Of a stretch of 64,000 bases of DNA, positions 8,195 to 18,529 are shown piece after piece; position 1 is the stretch's first letter, and every line of letters starts with the position of its first letter. Position numbers and translations under genes: made by a program. The stretch is from contig CP119309.1 of assembly GCA_029203145.1 (NCBI GenBank), positions 2,691,001 to 2,755,000 on the forward strand, in the 5' to 3' direction. The stretch comes from Candidatus Brevundimonas phytovorans (GTDB taxonomy: Bacteria; Pseudomonadota; Alphaproteobacteria; Caulobacterales; Caulobacteraceae). Below the pieces are notes generated by a model. It was not told where the DNA came from and made no database searches. It saw only the letters and a program-made list of their open reading frames with translations.

Positions 8195-8635
8195 TCACCA
8201 GGCCCCGACGTTGGGCATAGAGGCCCAGGGCTCGGCCGGCGCCAGACGCGCGCCGCCTTGCAGCAGTTCGATCGAGATGCCGTCGGGCGAGCGGATGAAG
8301 GCCATGTGGCCGTCACGCGGCGGACGGTTGATGACCACCCCGCCGTCCATCAGACGCTGACAGGCGGCGTAGATGTCCTCGACCTCGAAGGCCAGGTGGC
8401 CGAAGTTGCGGCCGCCCTGATAGTCCTCGGGGTCCCAGTTCCAGGTCAGCTCGACCTCGGGCGACTTCTCGGCTTCGGCGCGGGCGGTATCCTGAGGCGC
8501 GGCCAGATAGATCAGGCTGAAGCGCCCGGCCTCGCTGTCCATCCGGCGCGTCTGCACCAGACCCAGCAGGTCGCGATAGAAGTGCAGCGACGCCTCCAGG
8601 TCCTTCACGCGGACCATGGTGTGCAGATAGCGCAT
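8195..8635 (-). CDS. gloA: Lactoylglutathione lyase (glyoxalase I), VOC superfamily
   Basis: Glyoxalase I converts the hemithioacetal of methylglyoxal and glutathione to S-lactoylglutathione. The 146-aa protein has two beta-alpha-beta-beta-beta VOC modules. Candidate metal ligands are His5 (YLHTMVRV), a Glu in PEVELTWNWD, His in FGHLAFEV and Glu in ISIELLQGG, the expected H/E/H/E set. Substrate-region residues such as NWD and the GRNFGHLAF block also fit. It sits between a zinc-finger gene upstream (3-nt gap) and a lipoprotein gene downstream. Confidence 0.93.
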   Translation of the reverse strand: MRYLHTMVRVKDLEASLHFYRDLLGLVQTRRMDSEAGRFSLIYLAAPQDTARAEAEKSPEVELTWNWDPEDYQGGRNFGHLAFEVEDIYAACQRLMDGGVVINRPPRDGHMAFIRSPDGISIELLQGGARLAPAEPWASMPNVGAW

Positions 8636-8638
8636 GGC

Positions 8639-8875
8639 TCAGTGCGCCTCGGGCGGGCGGGCCGCCGGGTCGAGGTATTCGTTCTCGGGGTGCGCGTGCG
8701 CCGACAGGACGAAGCGGCGGTCGCAGTAGCCGCACTCGACGGCATCCTCGTCGCCCATCTCCAGATAGACCAGGGGGTGGCCGAGGACGCCGCCGCCGTC
8801 GCAGGCGACGCGCTTGGACGAGACCACGATCTCTTCGGGGGCGGGGATGACGGCGTCGGTATGGCGGGGAGGCAT
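8639..8875 (-). CDS. Small CHCC-type zinc-finger protein
   Basis: A 78-aa protein whose central and C-terminal part (KRVACDGGG, LGHPLVYLEMG, VECGYCDRRFVL) matches the zf-CHCC family. This family includes the mitochondrial complex I assembly subunit NDUFS6 and small alphaproteobacterial homologues. The three Cys plus a His can bind one zinc ion. Its role in bacteria is not well established; a link to respiratory complex I is an analogy only. It lies 3 nt upstream of gloA on the same strand and is likely co-transcribed with it. Confidence 0.85.
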   Translation of the reverse strand: MPPRHTDAVIPAPEEIVVSSKRVACDGGGVLGHPLVYLEMGDEDAVECGYCDRRFVLSAHAHPENEYLDPAARPPEAH

Positions 8876-8933
8876 GGGGTCCGGTCCAGTCTGGAATGGC
8901 TTGCGCCGTTCCTAGAAGGACCGGACCTATAGG

Positions 8934-9227
8934 TCAAACCTCGGAAGGGCGCGGCTGGCGGCGGAACAGCTTGTCCAGCATGGCCTTGCGCTTCTTGAAC
9001 AGGGTCAGGCCCAGGCAGCCTGCGCCGACCCACAGGCCGATCTCGCCGATCAGAGCGGCGACGGCGGCCAGCAGGGCCGCATAGGTCATGTCCAGATAGC
9101 CCAGCTTGCCCGCCAACAGGGCCAGACCCATGCCGGTGTAGCCGACGGCGCAGACGCCCATGGCGACAAACCCGATCAGGCGGGTGCGGGTCAGAGGCTT
9201 CTTCATCTGGACTGGCAGGGCGGTCAT
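8934..9227 (-). CDS. Small membrane protein of unknown function
   Basis: A 97-aa protein with two or three hydrophobic helices (about 18-42, 50-72 and a continuation to 78) and a basic C-terminal tail (LFKKRKAMLDKLFRRQPR). The start at 9227 is supported by GGAGAG six bases upstream. I recognise no family. A recognisable promoter with a palindrome overlapping the expected transcription start lies directly upstream, so expression is probably controlled by a dedicated repressor. Confidence 0.65.
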   Translation of the reverse strand: MTALPVQMKKPLTRTRLIGFVAMGVCAVGYTGMGLALLAGKLGYLDMTYAALLAAVAALIGEIGLWVGAGCLGLTLFKKRKAMLDKLFRRQPRPSEV

Positions 9228-9250
9228 GAATGTCTCTCCATCAAGTCAGG

Positions 9251-9296
9251 TTGTCTTTATGACAAGCAAGCTAGACACACTCAGACGACACGTCAA
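9251..9296 (-). promoter_or_regulatory. Promoter with overlapping palindromic operator
   Basis: On the minus strand TTGACG (9296-9291) is followed after 17 bases by TAGCTT (9273-9268), a good alphaproteobacterial -35/-10 pair. Just downstream, where transcription should begin, is the palindrome TTGTCATAAAGACAA (9265-9251), with 5-bp arms around a 5-bp centre. A dimeric repressor bound here would block the promoter. The regulator is not identifiable from the window. Confidence 0.5.
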
Positions 9297-9413
9297 GCGT
9301 CATTTACACAAAGACGAGCAAACTTGTCCAAAAGCGCTACGACAACGCCTTGGCGAACCGCCCCTGGCCCCCTACCTATGCCGCACGCTTCCGCCGCCCG
9401 AGTGAACGCCCGC

Positions 9414-10388
9414 ATGACCGAGACCCCTGCCCTGCCCGTCAACGCCATCGAGGTGCGGGGCCTGAAGAAGACCTATGCGGGCAACAAGAAGTCGCCGGCC
9501 AAGACGGCCCTGCGGGGCGTCGACCTGACGGTGCCGCGCGGCTCGATGTTCGGCCTGCTGGGCCCCAACGGCGCCGGCAAGTCGACCCTGATCAACATCA
9601 TCGCCGGCGTCGTGAACAAGTCCGAGGGCACGGTCCGCATCTGGGACCGCGACATCGAGCATGAGGCCCGCGACGCGCGCGCAGCCCTGGGCGTCGTGCC
9701 GCAGGAGATCGTCGCCGACGTCTTCTTCACTCCGCGCGAGGCGCTGGAGGTCCAGGCCGGCTTCTACGGCGTGCCGGCCAACGAGCGCCGCTCGGACGAA
9801 CTGCTGGCGGCCCTGGGTCTGTCGGACAAGGCCAACGCCTATGTCCGCGCCCTGTCCGGCGGCATGAAGCGCCGCCTGATGGTGGCCAAGGCCCTGGTGC
9901 ACAATCCGCCCGTCCTGATCCTGGACGAGCCGACGGCGGGCGTGGACGTCGAACTGCGCCGCCAGCTTTGGGACTATGTGCGCAAGATCAACGAGGAGGG
10001 CGTCACCGTCATCCTGACCACCCACTACCTCGAAGAAGCCCAGGAGCTGTGCGACACCATCGCCATCATCAACCGGGGCGAGGTCGTGGCCTGCGAGCCG
10101 ACCCAGACCCTGCTGAAGCGTCTGGACACCCGCAACGTCGTGGTGACGCCGGAGACGCCGCAAGAGGTCCTGCCCGACCTGCACGGTTTCGCCGTCGCCC
10201 CGCGCCCGCACGGGGCCTTCGTCGTCACCTATCGCACCGGCGAGTCCAGCGTCGAACAGGTGCTGGCCGCCGTCCGCGCCGCCGGCGTCAAGATCAAGGA
10301 CATCGCCACCGAGGACCCGGATCTGGAAGACGTCTTCCTGGCCATGACCTACGGCGACGCAAGCCGGCCCAGCCCGACGCAGGACTGA
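9414..10388 (+). CDS. ABC-2 type transporter ATP-binding protein
   Basis: Nucleotide-binding subunit of an ABC-2/YadG-like exporter. Visible motifs in order are Walker A GPNGAGKST, signature LSGGMKRR, Walker B VLILDEPTAG, and the switch histidine in TTHYLEEA; a C-terminal regulatory region ends with EDPDLEDVFLAMTYGD. From ATG 9414 it is 324 aa; ATG 9378 would add 12 residues. There is no permease next to it. The only ABC-2 permease in the window is at 59.0-59.9 kb, and the two could form one transporter (inference). Substrate unknown. Confidence 0.9.
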   Translation: MTETPALPVNAIEVRGLKKTYAGNKKSPAKTALRGVDLTVPRGSMFGLLGPNGAGKSTLINIIAGVVNKSEGTVRIWDRDIEHEARDARAALGVVPQEIVADVFFTPREALEVQAGFYGVPANERRSDELLAALGLSDKANAYVRALSGGMKRRLMVAKALVHNPPVLILDEPTAGVDVELRRQLWDYVRKINEEGVTVILTTHYLEEAQELCDTIAIINRGEVVACEPTQTLLKRLDTRNVVVTPETPQEVLPDLHGFAVAPRPHGAFVVTYRTGESSVEQVLAAVRAAGVKIKDIATEDPDLEDVFLAMTYGDASRPSPTQD

Positions 10389-10414
10389 GCCGCCAGTCTC
10401 TGGCCCGCTCCCTC

Positions 10415-10463
10415 CTTCGTCATCCTCCGGCGCAGCGAAGCGGAGACCGGGGGATGACGAAAG
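10415..10463. repeat. Intergenic palindrome, CGTCATCC family
   Basis: TTCGTCATCC and GGATGACGAA flank an imperfect centre with CCGG/CCGG pairing. The element separates the converging ABC ATPase and secreted-protein genes and can serve as a bidirectional terminator. It shares its core with the hairpin at 38243-38275. Confidence 0.6.
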
Positions 10464-10473
10464 ATGGGTAACG

Positions 10474-10878
10474 CTAGACCACCATCACCGTCCCGAGCAG
10501 CATCTTGGCTCCCGGCTTGCCCAGAACCCGGTCGGTGGCCGCCTGCAGGGCGCGGCTCAGCCATTCCACGTCCGGCGGGGCGCCGGGCAGGATGCGTTCG
10601 CCCGCCAGCCGGACCACTTCGTTATAGGCGGCGCTGAGACGCGGCTTGGACTGGTCGGCGCGGGTGCGCAGGGCCGGATCGGCCACATCGACCCCAACCT
10701 CGACCGTCATCACGCCCCGGCGACCGTCGCGGCGCAGGATGGTGGCCGTGGCCGTGGGCAGGGGGATATAGGCGTTGGCGGGGGCCCCGCCGCCTTCGCT
10801 CTTGCCGGAAGCCTCGGCCTCGGCGGCGATGAAGGCGGTTCCCAAGGCCGCGAGGCCGATCAGTGCGCGACGATCCAT
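10474..10878 (-). CDS. Secreted hypothetical protein
   Basis: A 134-aa protein with an N-terminal signal sequence (MDRRALIGLAALGTAFIAA; the Arg-Arg pair makes Tat export possible). A compact domain follows: TATILRRDGRRGVMTVEVGVDV, then a helical end with RVLGKPGAKMLLGTVMVV. The GKPGAKMLLGTVM ending and the beta-strand pattern recall FliL-like periplasmic domains, but this is weak and I assign no function. It is convergent with the ABC ATPase gene and divergent from rppH. Confidence 0.65.
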   Translation of the reverse strand: MDRRALIGLAALGTAFIAAEAEASGKSEGGGAPANAYIPLPTATATILRRDGRRGVMTVEVGVDVADPALRTRADQSKPRLSAAYNEVVRLAGERILPGAPPDVEWLSRALQAATDRVLGKPGAKMLLGTVMVV

Positions 10879-10954
10879 GTCCTACCCTGCCCTGCCGCGG
10901 CTTAAGGCCCGGTTACGGCTGGCGGGTCGTCGCGCCGGAGCGTAATCGGGACGG

Positions 10955-11437
10955 ATGAGCCAGATCGATCTTTCCGCCTATCGCCCCAATGTCGGGGTGG
11001 TGCTGTTCAACCCCGCCGGACAGGTCTGGCTGGGCCGCCGCGCCAACACCCCCGAGCCGTGGAACTGGCAGTTCCCGCAAGGCGGCGTCGACGAGGGCGA
11101 GGATCTGGAAGCCGCCGCCCTGCGCGAGTTGCAGGAAGAGACCGGCGCCCGGTCGGTCGAACTGCTGGGCCGGACCGGGGGCTGGATCGTCTATGACTTC
11201 CCAGAGGGGATGGGCGGGCCGAAGGCGTGGAAGGGCTTCAAGGGCCAGAAGCAGGTCTGGTTCGCCTTCCGCTTCACCGGCGAGGACTCGGAGTTTGATC
11301 TGGCCGCCCACGGCGAGCCGGAGTTCGACGCCTGGCGCTGGGGCGCGCTGGAAGAGGCGCCCGACCTGATCGTGCCCTTCAAGCGCGACGTCTATCAGCA
11401 GGTGGTGGCGGCCTTCGAAGACCTGCCGAAGAGCTGA
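10955..11437 (+). CDS. rppH: RNA pyrophosphohydrolase RppH (Nudix)
   Basis: RppH removes pyrophosphate from the 5' triphosphate end of mRNA, opening the transcript to RNase E. The 160-aa product has the RppH-type N-terminus (YRPNVGVVLFNPAGQVWLGRR) and NWQFPQGGVDEGED followed by the full Nudix box GGVDEGEDLEAAALRELQEE. The QVWFAFRF and WRWGALEEAPDLIVPFKRDVY segments are also typical. Ap4A hydrolase activity is an older family label. It is a single gene, divergent from the secreted protein and convergent with the ATP synthase operon. Confidence 0.95.
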   Translation: MSQIDLSAYRPNVGVVLFNPAGQVWLGRRANTPEPWNWQFPQGGVDEGEDLEAAALRELQEETGARSVELLGRTGGWIVYDFPEGMGGPKAWKGFKGQKQVWFAFRFTGEDSEFDLAAHGEPEFDAWRWGALEEAPDLIVPFKRDVYQQVVAAFEDLPKS

Positions 11438-11454
11438 AGCCGCCCCCCCCAAGG

Positions 11455-11483
11455 AAAAAGGCCCCCCGCCGAAGCGAGGGGCC
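11455..11483 (-). terminator. Rho-independent terminator of the ATP synthase operon
   Basis: Read on the minus strand, GGCCCCTCGC, a TTCG loop and GCGGGGGGCC form a stable hairpin (11483-11460) followed by TTTTT (11459-11455). It lies 27 nt after the atpC stop codon and ends the F1 operon. Confidence 0.85.
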
Positions 11484-11509
11484 CTGATCTTGTCGGCGTC
11501 GCCGAAGCC

Positions 11510-11779
11510 TCAGGCTTCGACGATTTCCGAGGCTTCTTCGGCCAGGATGCTGAGACCCTCGCCGTTGACGTCGGCGAAGCCGCCCTTGACCGCGAACTGA
11601 CGACGCGCCGCGCCTTCGTAAACGGTCACCACGCCTTCGCGCAGGGTGGTCATGAAGGGCGCGTGGCCGGGCAGGACGCCGAAGTCGCCCTCGACGCCCG
11701 GCGCATCGACCTGATCGACCGAGCCCGCGAAGATTTCGCGTTCCGGGGCGACGAGGGAGAAGTTCAGCTTACCGGCCAT
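11510..11779 (-). CDS. atpC: F1F0 ATP synthase subunit epsilon (short form)
   Basis: Central-stalk subunit of the F1 sector. The 89 residues (LNFSLVAPEREIFAGSVDQVDAPG, FGVLPGHAPFMTTLREGVV, FADVNGEGLSILAE) form only the N-terminal beta-sandwich domain. The C-terminal two-helix domain that can inhibit ATP hydrolysis in other bacteria, where epsilon is about 130-140 aa, is absent. This is normal for many alphaproteobacteria. Last gene of the F1 operon, 3 nt after atpD and followed by a terminator. Confidence 0.96.
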   Translation of the reverse strand: MAGKLNFSLVAPEREIFAGSVDQVDAPGVEGDFGVLPGHAPFMTTLREGVVTVYEGAARRQFAVKGGFADVNGEGLSILAEEASEIVEA

Positions 11780-11782
11780 GGA

Positions 11783-13309
<1,527 letters not shown>

Positions 13310-13346
13310 CGTGCGTGTCCGTATCGGAATGTCTGGCAGGTCGGGA

Positions 13347-14225
13347 TCAGAGCGCTTCGGCGCCGGCGATGATCTCGATCAGCTCGGTTGTGATCTGGGC
13401 CTGGCGTTTGCGGTTGTACTGGAGCGTCAGGCTGTTGATGAGGTCGCCCGCATTGCGCGTGGCGTTGTCCATCGCGGCCATTTGCGCGCCGAAGAAACCG
13501 GCCTGGTTTTCGTAGAGAGCGGCCAGAATCTGCGTCGTCAGGTTGCGCGGCAGCAGGGTCTCGAGGATTTCCTCTTCCGAGGGCTCATACTCATAGACCG
13601 CGCCGTTCAGGTCGATCGGCGCCGCATCGCCGGCCACGACGGCCGGGATCAGCTGGTTCGCGGTCGGGACCTGAGCGATCACCGACTGGAACTTGCTGTA
13701 GAACAGGGTGACGACGTCAGCCTGTCCGCCTTCGAAGCTTTCGGCGATCAGTTCGGCGATCGGCTGTGCGGCGGCGAGACCCAGGACCTTGTGCTCGCTC
13801 AGCTCGAAGGTCTTCACGACCTTGTCGCCGAACAGGCGCGTCAGGGGATCACGCGACTTCTTGCCGACGGCGATGACGCGAACGTCCTTGCCCTGGGCGA
13901 TCAGGCTGTTGATCCGGTCGCGGGCGGCGCGGACGACGTTGGACGAGAAGCCCCCCGCCAGACCCTTGTCCGCCGTGGCGACGACGATCAGGTGACGCTG
14001 ATCCGCGCCCGTGCCGGCCAGCAGTTTCGGGGCGCTGTCGCCCGAGACGCCGGCGGCCAGGTTGGCGATGACCGAGGCCATCCGCGTGGCGTAGGGGCGA
14101 GCGTTTTCCGCCTGCTCCTGCGCACGCTTCAGCTTGGCCGCTGCGACCATCTGCATGGCCTTCGTGATCTTCTGCGTCGCTTTGACGCTTCCGATCCGAT
14201 TGCGCATTTCCTTGAGGCTGGCCAT
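13347..14225 (-). CDS. atpG: F1F0 ATP synthase subunit gamma
   Basis: Rotor shaft of F1. The 292-aa product starts with the conserved coiled-coil helix MASLKEMRNRIGSVKATQKI and ends with the paired helix carrying MAAMDNATRNAGDLI and LTLQYNRKRQAQITTE, which together form the stalk. The Rossmann-like middle part includes TADKGLAGGFSSNVV. It lies 30 nt downstream of atpA and 37 nt upstream of atpD on the same strand. Confidence 0.98.
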   Translation of the reverse strand: MASLKEMRNRIGSVKATQKITKAMQMVAAAKLKRAQEQAENARPYATRMASVIANLAAGVSGDSAPKLLAGTGADQRHLIVVATADKGLAGGFSSNVVRAARDRINSLIAQGKDVRVIAVGKKSRDPLTRLFGDKVVKTFELSEHKVLGLAAAQPIAELIAESFEGGQADVVTLFYSKFQSVIAQVPTANQLIPAVVAGDAAPIDLNGAVYEYEPSEEEILETLLPRNLTTQILAALYENQAGFFGAQMAAMDNATRNAGDLINSLTLQYNRKRQAQITTELIEIIAGAEAL

Positions 14226-14255
14226 CCGGCGCTACTCTCGCTCTCTGGTCAGTTC

Positions 14256-15788
<1,533 letters not shown>

Positions 15789-15855
15789 GGTGGGCTCTCT
15801 GGCTTTCGTCTTCGGTGCGGGCCCGCTGGCCCGGCTTGAACTTGGAATTCGGGGC

Positions 15856-16410
15856 TTAAGCGCGCTTGAGCGCGAACTTCATCTGGTCGAGCTTGGTCTT
15901 CAGCGAGGCGTCGAACAGCTTCGAGCCCACCTTGACCTTCAGCCCGCCCAGGATCGACGGATCGACGCGGGCGGTCAGTTCGGGATCGCGGCCCAGCGAC
16001 GCGCGCAGGGCCGACTGAATGTTCTTGGTCTGGGCCGCCGACAGCGGCAGGGCCGAGACCACCTCGGCCGCCACGACGCCGGTCAGCTTGGCGTGCAGGG
16101 CCTGGAAGCCGGCGATCACGCCGGGCAGGTCGCGGGCCCGGCCGTTAGCAGCCAGCAGACCCAGGAACTTCTTGGTCGTGGCGTTGAACTTGGCCTTGTC
16201 GGCGATGGCCGACAGGCCCTTGGCCTGGTCCTCCGCCGAAATCACCGGCGACTGGGCCAGGCGGCGCAGGTCCGCGCTGTCCAGCCAGGCGGCCTTCAGC
16301 GAGGCGAGATCGCCGCGCACGGCGTCGAGCGCCCCCGTCTCTTGCGAGAGGTCGAACAGCGCCTGAGCATACCGTTCGCCGACTTCCGTCGTTCTGAAAT
16401 CGTCCGCCAC
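15856..16410 (-). CDS. atpH: F1F0 ATP synthase subunit delta
   Basis: Peripheral-stalk subunit linking F1 to F0, 184 aa from GTG 16410. I chose this start because family similarity begins right after it (TTEVGERYAQALFDLSQETGALD); the open frame continues about 80 codons upstream with unrelated composition. The C-terminal signature LSAAQTKNIQSALRASLGRD and VDPSILGGLKVKVGSKLFD is clear. It is the first gene of the F1 operon. The F0 genes are not nearby, as is usual in alphaproteobacteria where F1 and F0 operons are separate. Confidence 0.95.
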   Translation of the reverse strand: MADDFRTTEVGERYAQALFDLSQETGALDAVRGDLASLKAAWLDSADLRRLAQSPVISAEDQAKGLSAIADKAKFNATTKKFLGLLAANGRARDLPGVIAGFQALHAKLTGVVAAEVVSALPLSAAQTKNIQSALRASLGRDPELTARVDPSILGGLKVKVGSKLFDASLKTKLDQMKFALKRA

Positions 16411-16734
16411 GTAATAAAGGTCCGCGATTTGAAGCGTTTGGGTCGAGTCCGGCGGCGATCTCTCGCGCCAGACAAGGGCTTGATTTGCATGTAGAAAGCA
16501 CACTTGGGACACATCTGTTGATGCGTCCTTCGCTAAAGCCGCGCGGCTGATAGCATGCAAGGTCTCCGGTCGCAACCGACGGGAACGGAACGATAAGGTC
16601 GCACCCGCGCTCTTTTGCCGAACGCCAGACCCTTGCGGCCCGGCCGGGTGCGACGACATCGCCGCCCACGAGCGCTTGATGCAACCTCACGGTCCCGTTA
16701 CCGCTTATGGCCATCATCACATTCTGGAACCCCG
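16411..16734. other. Divergent promoter region between atpH and terC
   Basis: A 324-bp gap with no convincing gene. It must hold the F1 operon promoter (minus) and the terC promoter (plus). The only structure I see is a 10-bp inverted repeat, GTCGCACCCG at 16598-16607 and CGGGTGCGAC at 16645-16654. I looked for a manganese riboswitch before terC and found none of its conserved blocks. Confidence 0.5.
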
Positions 16735-17562
16735 ATGCTTGAAAGCATAACCCCCCTGCTGAGCGATCCGGCCGCCTGGGCGGCCCTCGTGACCCTGGTG
16801 GTCATGGAGGTCGTGCTCGGCATCGACAACCTGATCTTCATCTCGATCCTGTCGAACAAGCTGCCGCCCGAGCATCGCCAGCGCACCCGCCGCATCGGCA
16901 TCGGTCTGGCCCTGGTCATGCGTCTGGCCCTGCTGGCCGCCATCGGCTGGATCGTCGGCCTGACCGCGCCCGTCTTCGACCTGGGCATTCATGGCGAGAG
17001 CTTCGACACCGCCTTCAGCTGGCGCGACCTGATCCTGATCGCCGGCGGCCTGTTCCTGGTGTGGAAGGCCACCAAGGAAATCCACCACGCTGTCGACGTC
17101 ACCCCGTCCAACGACATTCTGGAGAAGGACAAGAAGGACGTCGTCATCAACAACGTCGGCTCGGCTATCGTCCAGATCATCCTGCTGGACCTGGTCTTCT
17201 CGGTCGATTCCATCCTGACCGCCGTCGGCATGACCGATCACGTGCCGATCATGATGGTCGCCGTGGTCATCGCCGTCCTGGTCATGCTGCTGGCCTCGGA
17301 CCCGCTGGCCAACTTCATCGACAAGAACCCGACCGTGGTCATGCTGGCCCTGGGCTTCCTGCTGATGATCGGCGCCGTGCTGATCGCGGACGGCTTCGGC
17401 GTTCACGTACCCAAGGGCTACATCTACGCCGCCATGGCCTTCTCGGCCCTGGTCGAGGGACTGAACATGTGGTCGCGTAACGCCCAGATCAAAAAGGACA
17501 AGGCCGCCGAAGCCGCCCAGGCGGCGCTGAACAAGGCCGAAACCGCCGAGCCCGGCGTCTGA
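16735..17562 (+). CDS. TerC family integral membrane protein
   Basis: TerC/Alx family proteins are inner-membrane proteins, several of which export manganese. The 275-aa product has about seven membrane helices and both conserved acidic motifs: VVLGIDNLIFISIL near the start and DLVFSVDSILTAVG in the middle, whose Asp residues probably bind metal. The tail is Ala/Lys-rich and cytoplasmic. The glutamine cyclotransferase gene starts 2 nt after its stop. TerC is sometimes under manganese control like mntP in this window, but no riboswitch is visible here. Confidence 0.9.
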   Translation: MLESITPLLSDPAAWAALVTLVVMEVVLGIDNLIFISILSNKLPPEHRQRTRRIGIGLALVMRLALLAAIGWIVGLTAPVFDLGIHGESFDTAFSWRDLILIAGGLFLVWKATKEIHHAVDVTPSNDILEKDKKDVVINNVGSAIVQIILLDLVFSVDSILTAVGMTDHVPIMMVAVVIAVLVMLLASDPLANFIDKNPTVVMLALGFLLMIGAVLIADGFGVHVPKGYIYAAMAFSALVEGLNMWSRNAQIKKDKAAEAAQAALNKAETAEPGV

Positions 17563-17564
17563 TC

Positions 17565-18371
17565 GTGCGTCTCTGGCCGGTCCTGACGATGCTTCTGCTG
17601 GCGCTTCCCGCGTCGGCCGGGGCGCAGTCGTCGGGGCCGGCCGCCTCATCTGCTTCTACTTCCCCCACCGCCGTCCCCGTCTATGGCTATGAGGTGGTGC
17701 GAACCTTCCCCCACGACCCGACCGCCTTCACGCAAGGGTTGGTCATTCGCGACGGCGAACTGATCGAGAGCACAGGCCGCGCGCCCTCCAGCGTCCGCCG
17801 CGTGAGGCTGGAAGACGGCGTCGTGCTGCAAAAGCGCGAACTTGATCCCGAATATTTCGGCGAGGGCCTGACCGAGATCGACGGCCGCGTCATCACCCTG
17901 ACCTGGAACAACGGCGTCGGCTTCGTCTGGAACGCCGACGACCTGAAGCCGCTGGCACGCTTTAGCTATGAAGGCGAGGGCTGGGGCCTGACCCACGATG
18001 GAACCCGGCTGATCCTGTCGGACGGATCGCCCGCCCTGCGCTTCTTCGACCCCGCCAGCTTCGCCGAGACGGGCCGCGTCGCCGTCACCCTGAACGGTCG
18101 CCCGGTGCGCCAGTTGAACGAGCTGGAATGGATCGACGGCGAGGTCTGGGCCAATGTCTGGCAGACTCCCTACATCGTCCGCATCGACCCGACCTCGGGC
18201 CATGTGGTCGGGGTCATCGACCTGACCGGACTGCTGCCCGCCGGTCTGGTGAAGGACCCGAACGACGACGTCCTGAACGGCATCGCCTGGGACGAGACGA
18301 CCCGCCGCCTGTTTGTCACCGGCAAGAACTGGCCCAGCCTGTTCGAGATCAAGCTGACCGGGCCGCGCTAA
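17565..18371 (+). CDS. Glutaminyl-peptide cyclotransferase (secreted beta-propeller)
   Basis: Converts N-terminal glutamine of peptides to pyroglutamate. The 268-aa protein starts at GTG 17565, has a signal peptide (MLLLALPASAGAQS), and shows the plant/bacterial glutamine cyclotransferase pattern: VVRTFPHDPTAFTQGLVIRDG, YFGEGLTEIDGRVITLTW, WGLTHDGTRLILSDGS, LNELEWIDGEVWANVWQT, DDVLNGIAWDETTRRLFVTG. These repeats form a five-bladed propeller, likely periplasmic. It is translated right after terC, with no obvious functional tie. Confidence 0.9.
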   Translation: MRLWPVLTMLLLALPASAGAQSSGPAASSASTSPTAVPVYGYEVVRTFPHDPTAFTQGLVIRDGELIESTGRAPSSVRRVRLEDGVVLQKRELDPEYFGEGLTEIDGRVITLTWNNGVGFVWNADDLKPLARFSYEGEGWGLTHDGTRLILSDGSPALRFFDPASFAETGRVAVTLNGRPVRQLNELEWIDGEVWANVWQTPYIVRIDPTSGHVVGVIDLTGLLPAGLVKDPNDDVLNGIAWDETTRRLFVTGKNWPSLFEIKLTGPR

Positions 18372-18441
18372 GCTTAAGCAGCCCGCGTCTGAGGTTCTCA
18401 CTGGGCCCCGGCGTCCGCCGGGGTGGGCGGAGGTGAGGGCG

Positions 18442-18528
18442 GCGCTCAAGCAGCAAGCCGCCGCGCGGCGAGCGCTAGCGCTTAGGGCCCGCTCAAGCAG
18501 CGAGCGACCGCGTCGCGAGCGGTAGCGC
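18442..18528. repeat. Two tandem copies of the GCTCAAGCAG palindromic repeat
   Basis: Two related units (18442-18483 and 18491-18528), each beginning GCTCAAGCAGC and ending in a GAGCGNTAGCGC block around a G/C-rich palindromic centre (CCGCGCGG or CCGCGTCGCG). The second reaches to within 2 nt of the priA stop codon. Related copies lie at 31191, 45995, 55644 and 60639. It may act as a terminator between the convergent cyclotransferase and priA genes. Confidence 0.75.
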
Positions 18529-18529
18529 C

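Noticed and set aside
16411..16734. Possible manganese riboswitch upstream of terC
   Set aside because: TerC/Alx genes often have one, but none of the GGGGAGTAGC, GTCAACA or GAGACC blocks occurs in order on the plus strand.
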